Part shown: piece after piece, positions 9,235-9,545 of the stretch | How positions within the stretch are numbered: the first letter of the stretch is position 1 | Layout: each line of letters starts with the position of its first letter | Assembly: GCA_002429615.1 (NCBI GenBank) | Contig: DJAN01000202.1 | Coordinates: forward strand, 1-9,545 | Length of the DNA stretch: 9,545 bases | Source of the DNA: Lysobacteraceae bacterium UBA6001 | GTDB taxonomy: Bacteria > Pseudomonadota > Gammaproteobacteria > Xanthomonadales > Xanthomonadaceae | Direction: 5' to 3' | Translations under genes and position numbers: made by a program | Notes under the pieces: model-generated | Database searches by the model: none | Seen by the model: only the letters and a program-made list of their open reading frames with translations | Told to the model about the DNA's origin: nothing

Positions 9235-9545
9235 TCAACCCGCGCCCCCAAACAGCTTCGCCAACTGCAACACCGCCGCTTCCGACAACGCCCGGTCCGG
9301 CGTGATATCCGCATTGTCGTAATCGTCATCGCGCTGCGCCTGCACCAGGATGCCGTCGCGGCGCGGGATCACGTTGAGGTTGTGCCCGCGCCAGAACAGC
9401 GAGTAATCCACTTCCGGCTGCGGGATCAGGCGCGCGGTCTGCCCGCGCACCGGCACGATGCTGTCATCGCCCAGCAGCGCCCGCGCGCCGTAGCCGGTCG
9501 CATTGAAGATCACTTTCTCGCGCAGGTCGGCGAACTGCCGCGGGC
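9235..9545 (-). CDS. FAD-dependent oxidoreductase (DAO family), 3' end
   Basis: The last 102 codons of a gene whose start lies beyond the window. The readable part begins PRQFADLREKVIFNATG and carries the C-terminal marks of the D-amino-acid oxidase/glycine oxidase flavoprotein family: VIFNATGYGARALLGDD (the family reads V-x-N-[CA]-T-G), then IVPVRGQTARLIP, and a closing IPRRDGILVQAQRD segment near the flavin. These enzymes oxidise amines or amino acids with FAD; the substrate cannot be told from this fragment. A GTG at 9513 is internal, inside the conserved strand, and is not a start. The stop (9235-9237) is followed at once by a REP-like hairpin, which separates it from the hydrolase gene on the same strand. 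Confidence 0.8.
   Translation of the reverse strand, partial: PRQFADLREKVIFNATGYGARALLGDDSIVPVRGQTARLIPQPEVDYSLFWRGHNLNVIPRRDGILVQAQRDDDYDNADITPDRALSEAAVLQLAKLFGGAG

Overview
The window looks like chromosome from a GC-rich gammaproteobacterium, most likely the Xanthomonadaceae/Lysobacteraceae (Xanthomonas, Stenotrophomonas, Lysobacter, Luteimonas or Pseudoxanthomonas group). The basis is the very high GC content, dense coding, and two copies of a short 'TAGGAGCGGCTTCA' palindromic element of the kind scattered between genes in this family and in pseudomonads. The genus is an inference. No tRNA, rRNA, insertion sequence or CRISPR array is visible.

Layout. At 1-209 is a non-coding stretch with three 14-bp tandem repeats and one REP-like element. 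At 210-1076 (+) lie two different small DUF1801 (YdhG/frataxin-like fold) proteins in tandem. At 1092-6722 (-) is a four-gene operon: a membrane-anchored hybrid histidine kinase with GAF and three receiver domains, then CheR, a receiver-less CheB, and a receiver-histidine kinase protein. All three junctions are 4-nt ATGA stop/start overlaps. The divergent 187-bp region 6723-6909 separates this operon from a single-domain response regulator (6910-7269, +), which is preceded by a possible 15-codon leader ORF. A convergent gene (7277-9022, -) encodes a large, apparently signal-less protein that reads as a multidomain peptidoglycan hydrolase. The stop codons of this gene and of the response regulator both lie in one hairpin. 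At 9023-9234 is a spacer with a polypyrimidine mirror repeat and a second REP-like element, followed by the 3' end of a FAD-dependent (DAO-family) oxidoreductase gene running off the window (9235-9545, -).

How the genes work together (inference). The centre of the window looks like a self-contained phosphorelay with its own receptor-methylation enzymes, but with no methyl-accepting chemoreceptor, CheA or CheW. The hybrid kinase has a striking 11-heptad leucine coiled coil rich in Glu/Gln pairs between its GAF domain and its phospho-accepting histidine. This makes the kinase a candidate substrate for the co-translated CheR and CheB. Phosphoryl groups could pass among its three receivers, the receiver of the last operon gene and the divergently encoded single receiver. 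No output domain (DNA-binding, GGDEF or EAL) is encoded here, so the final target is not visible.
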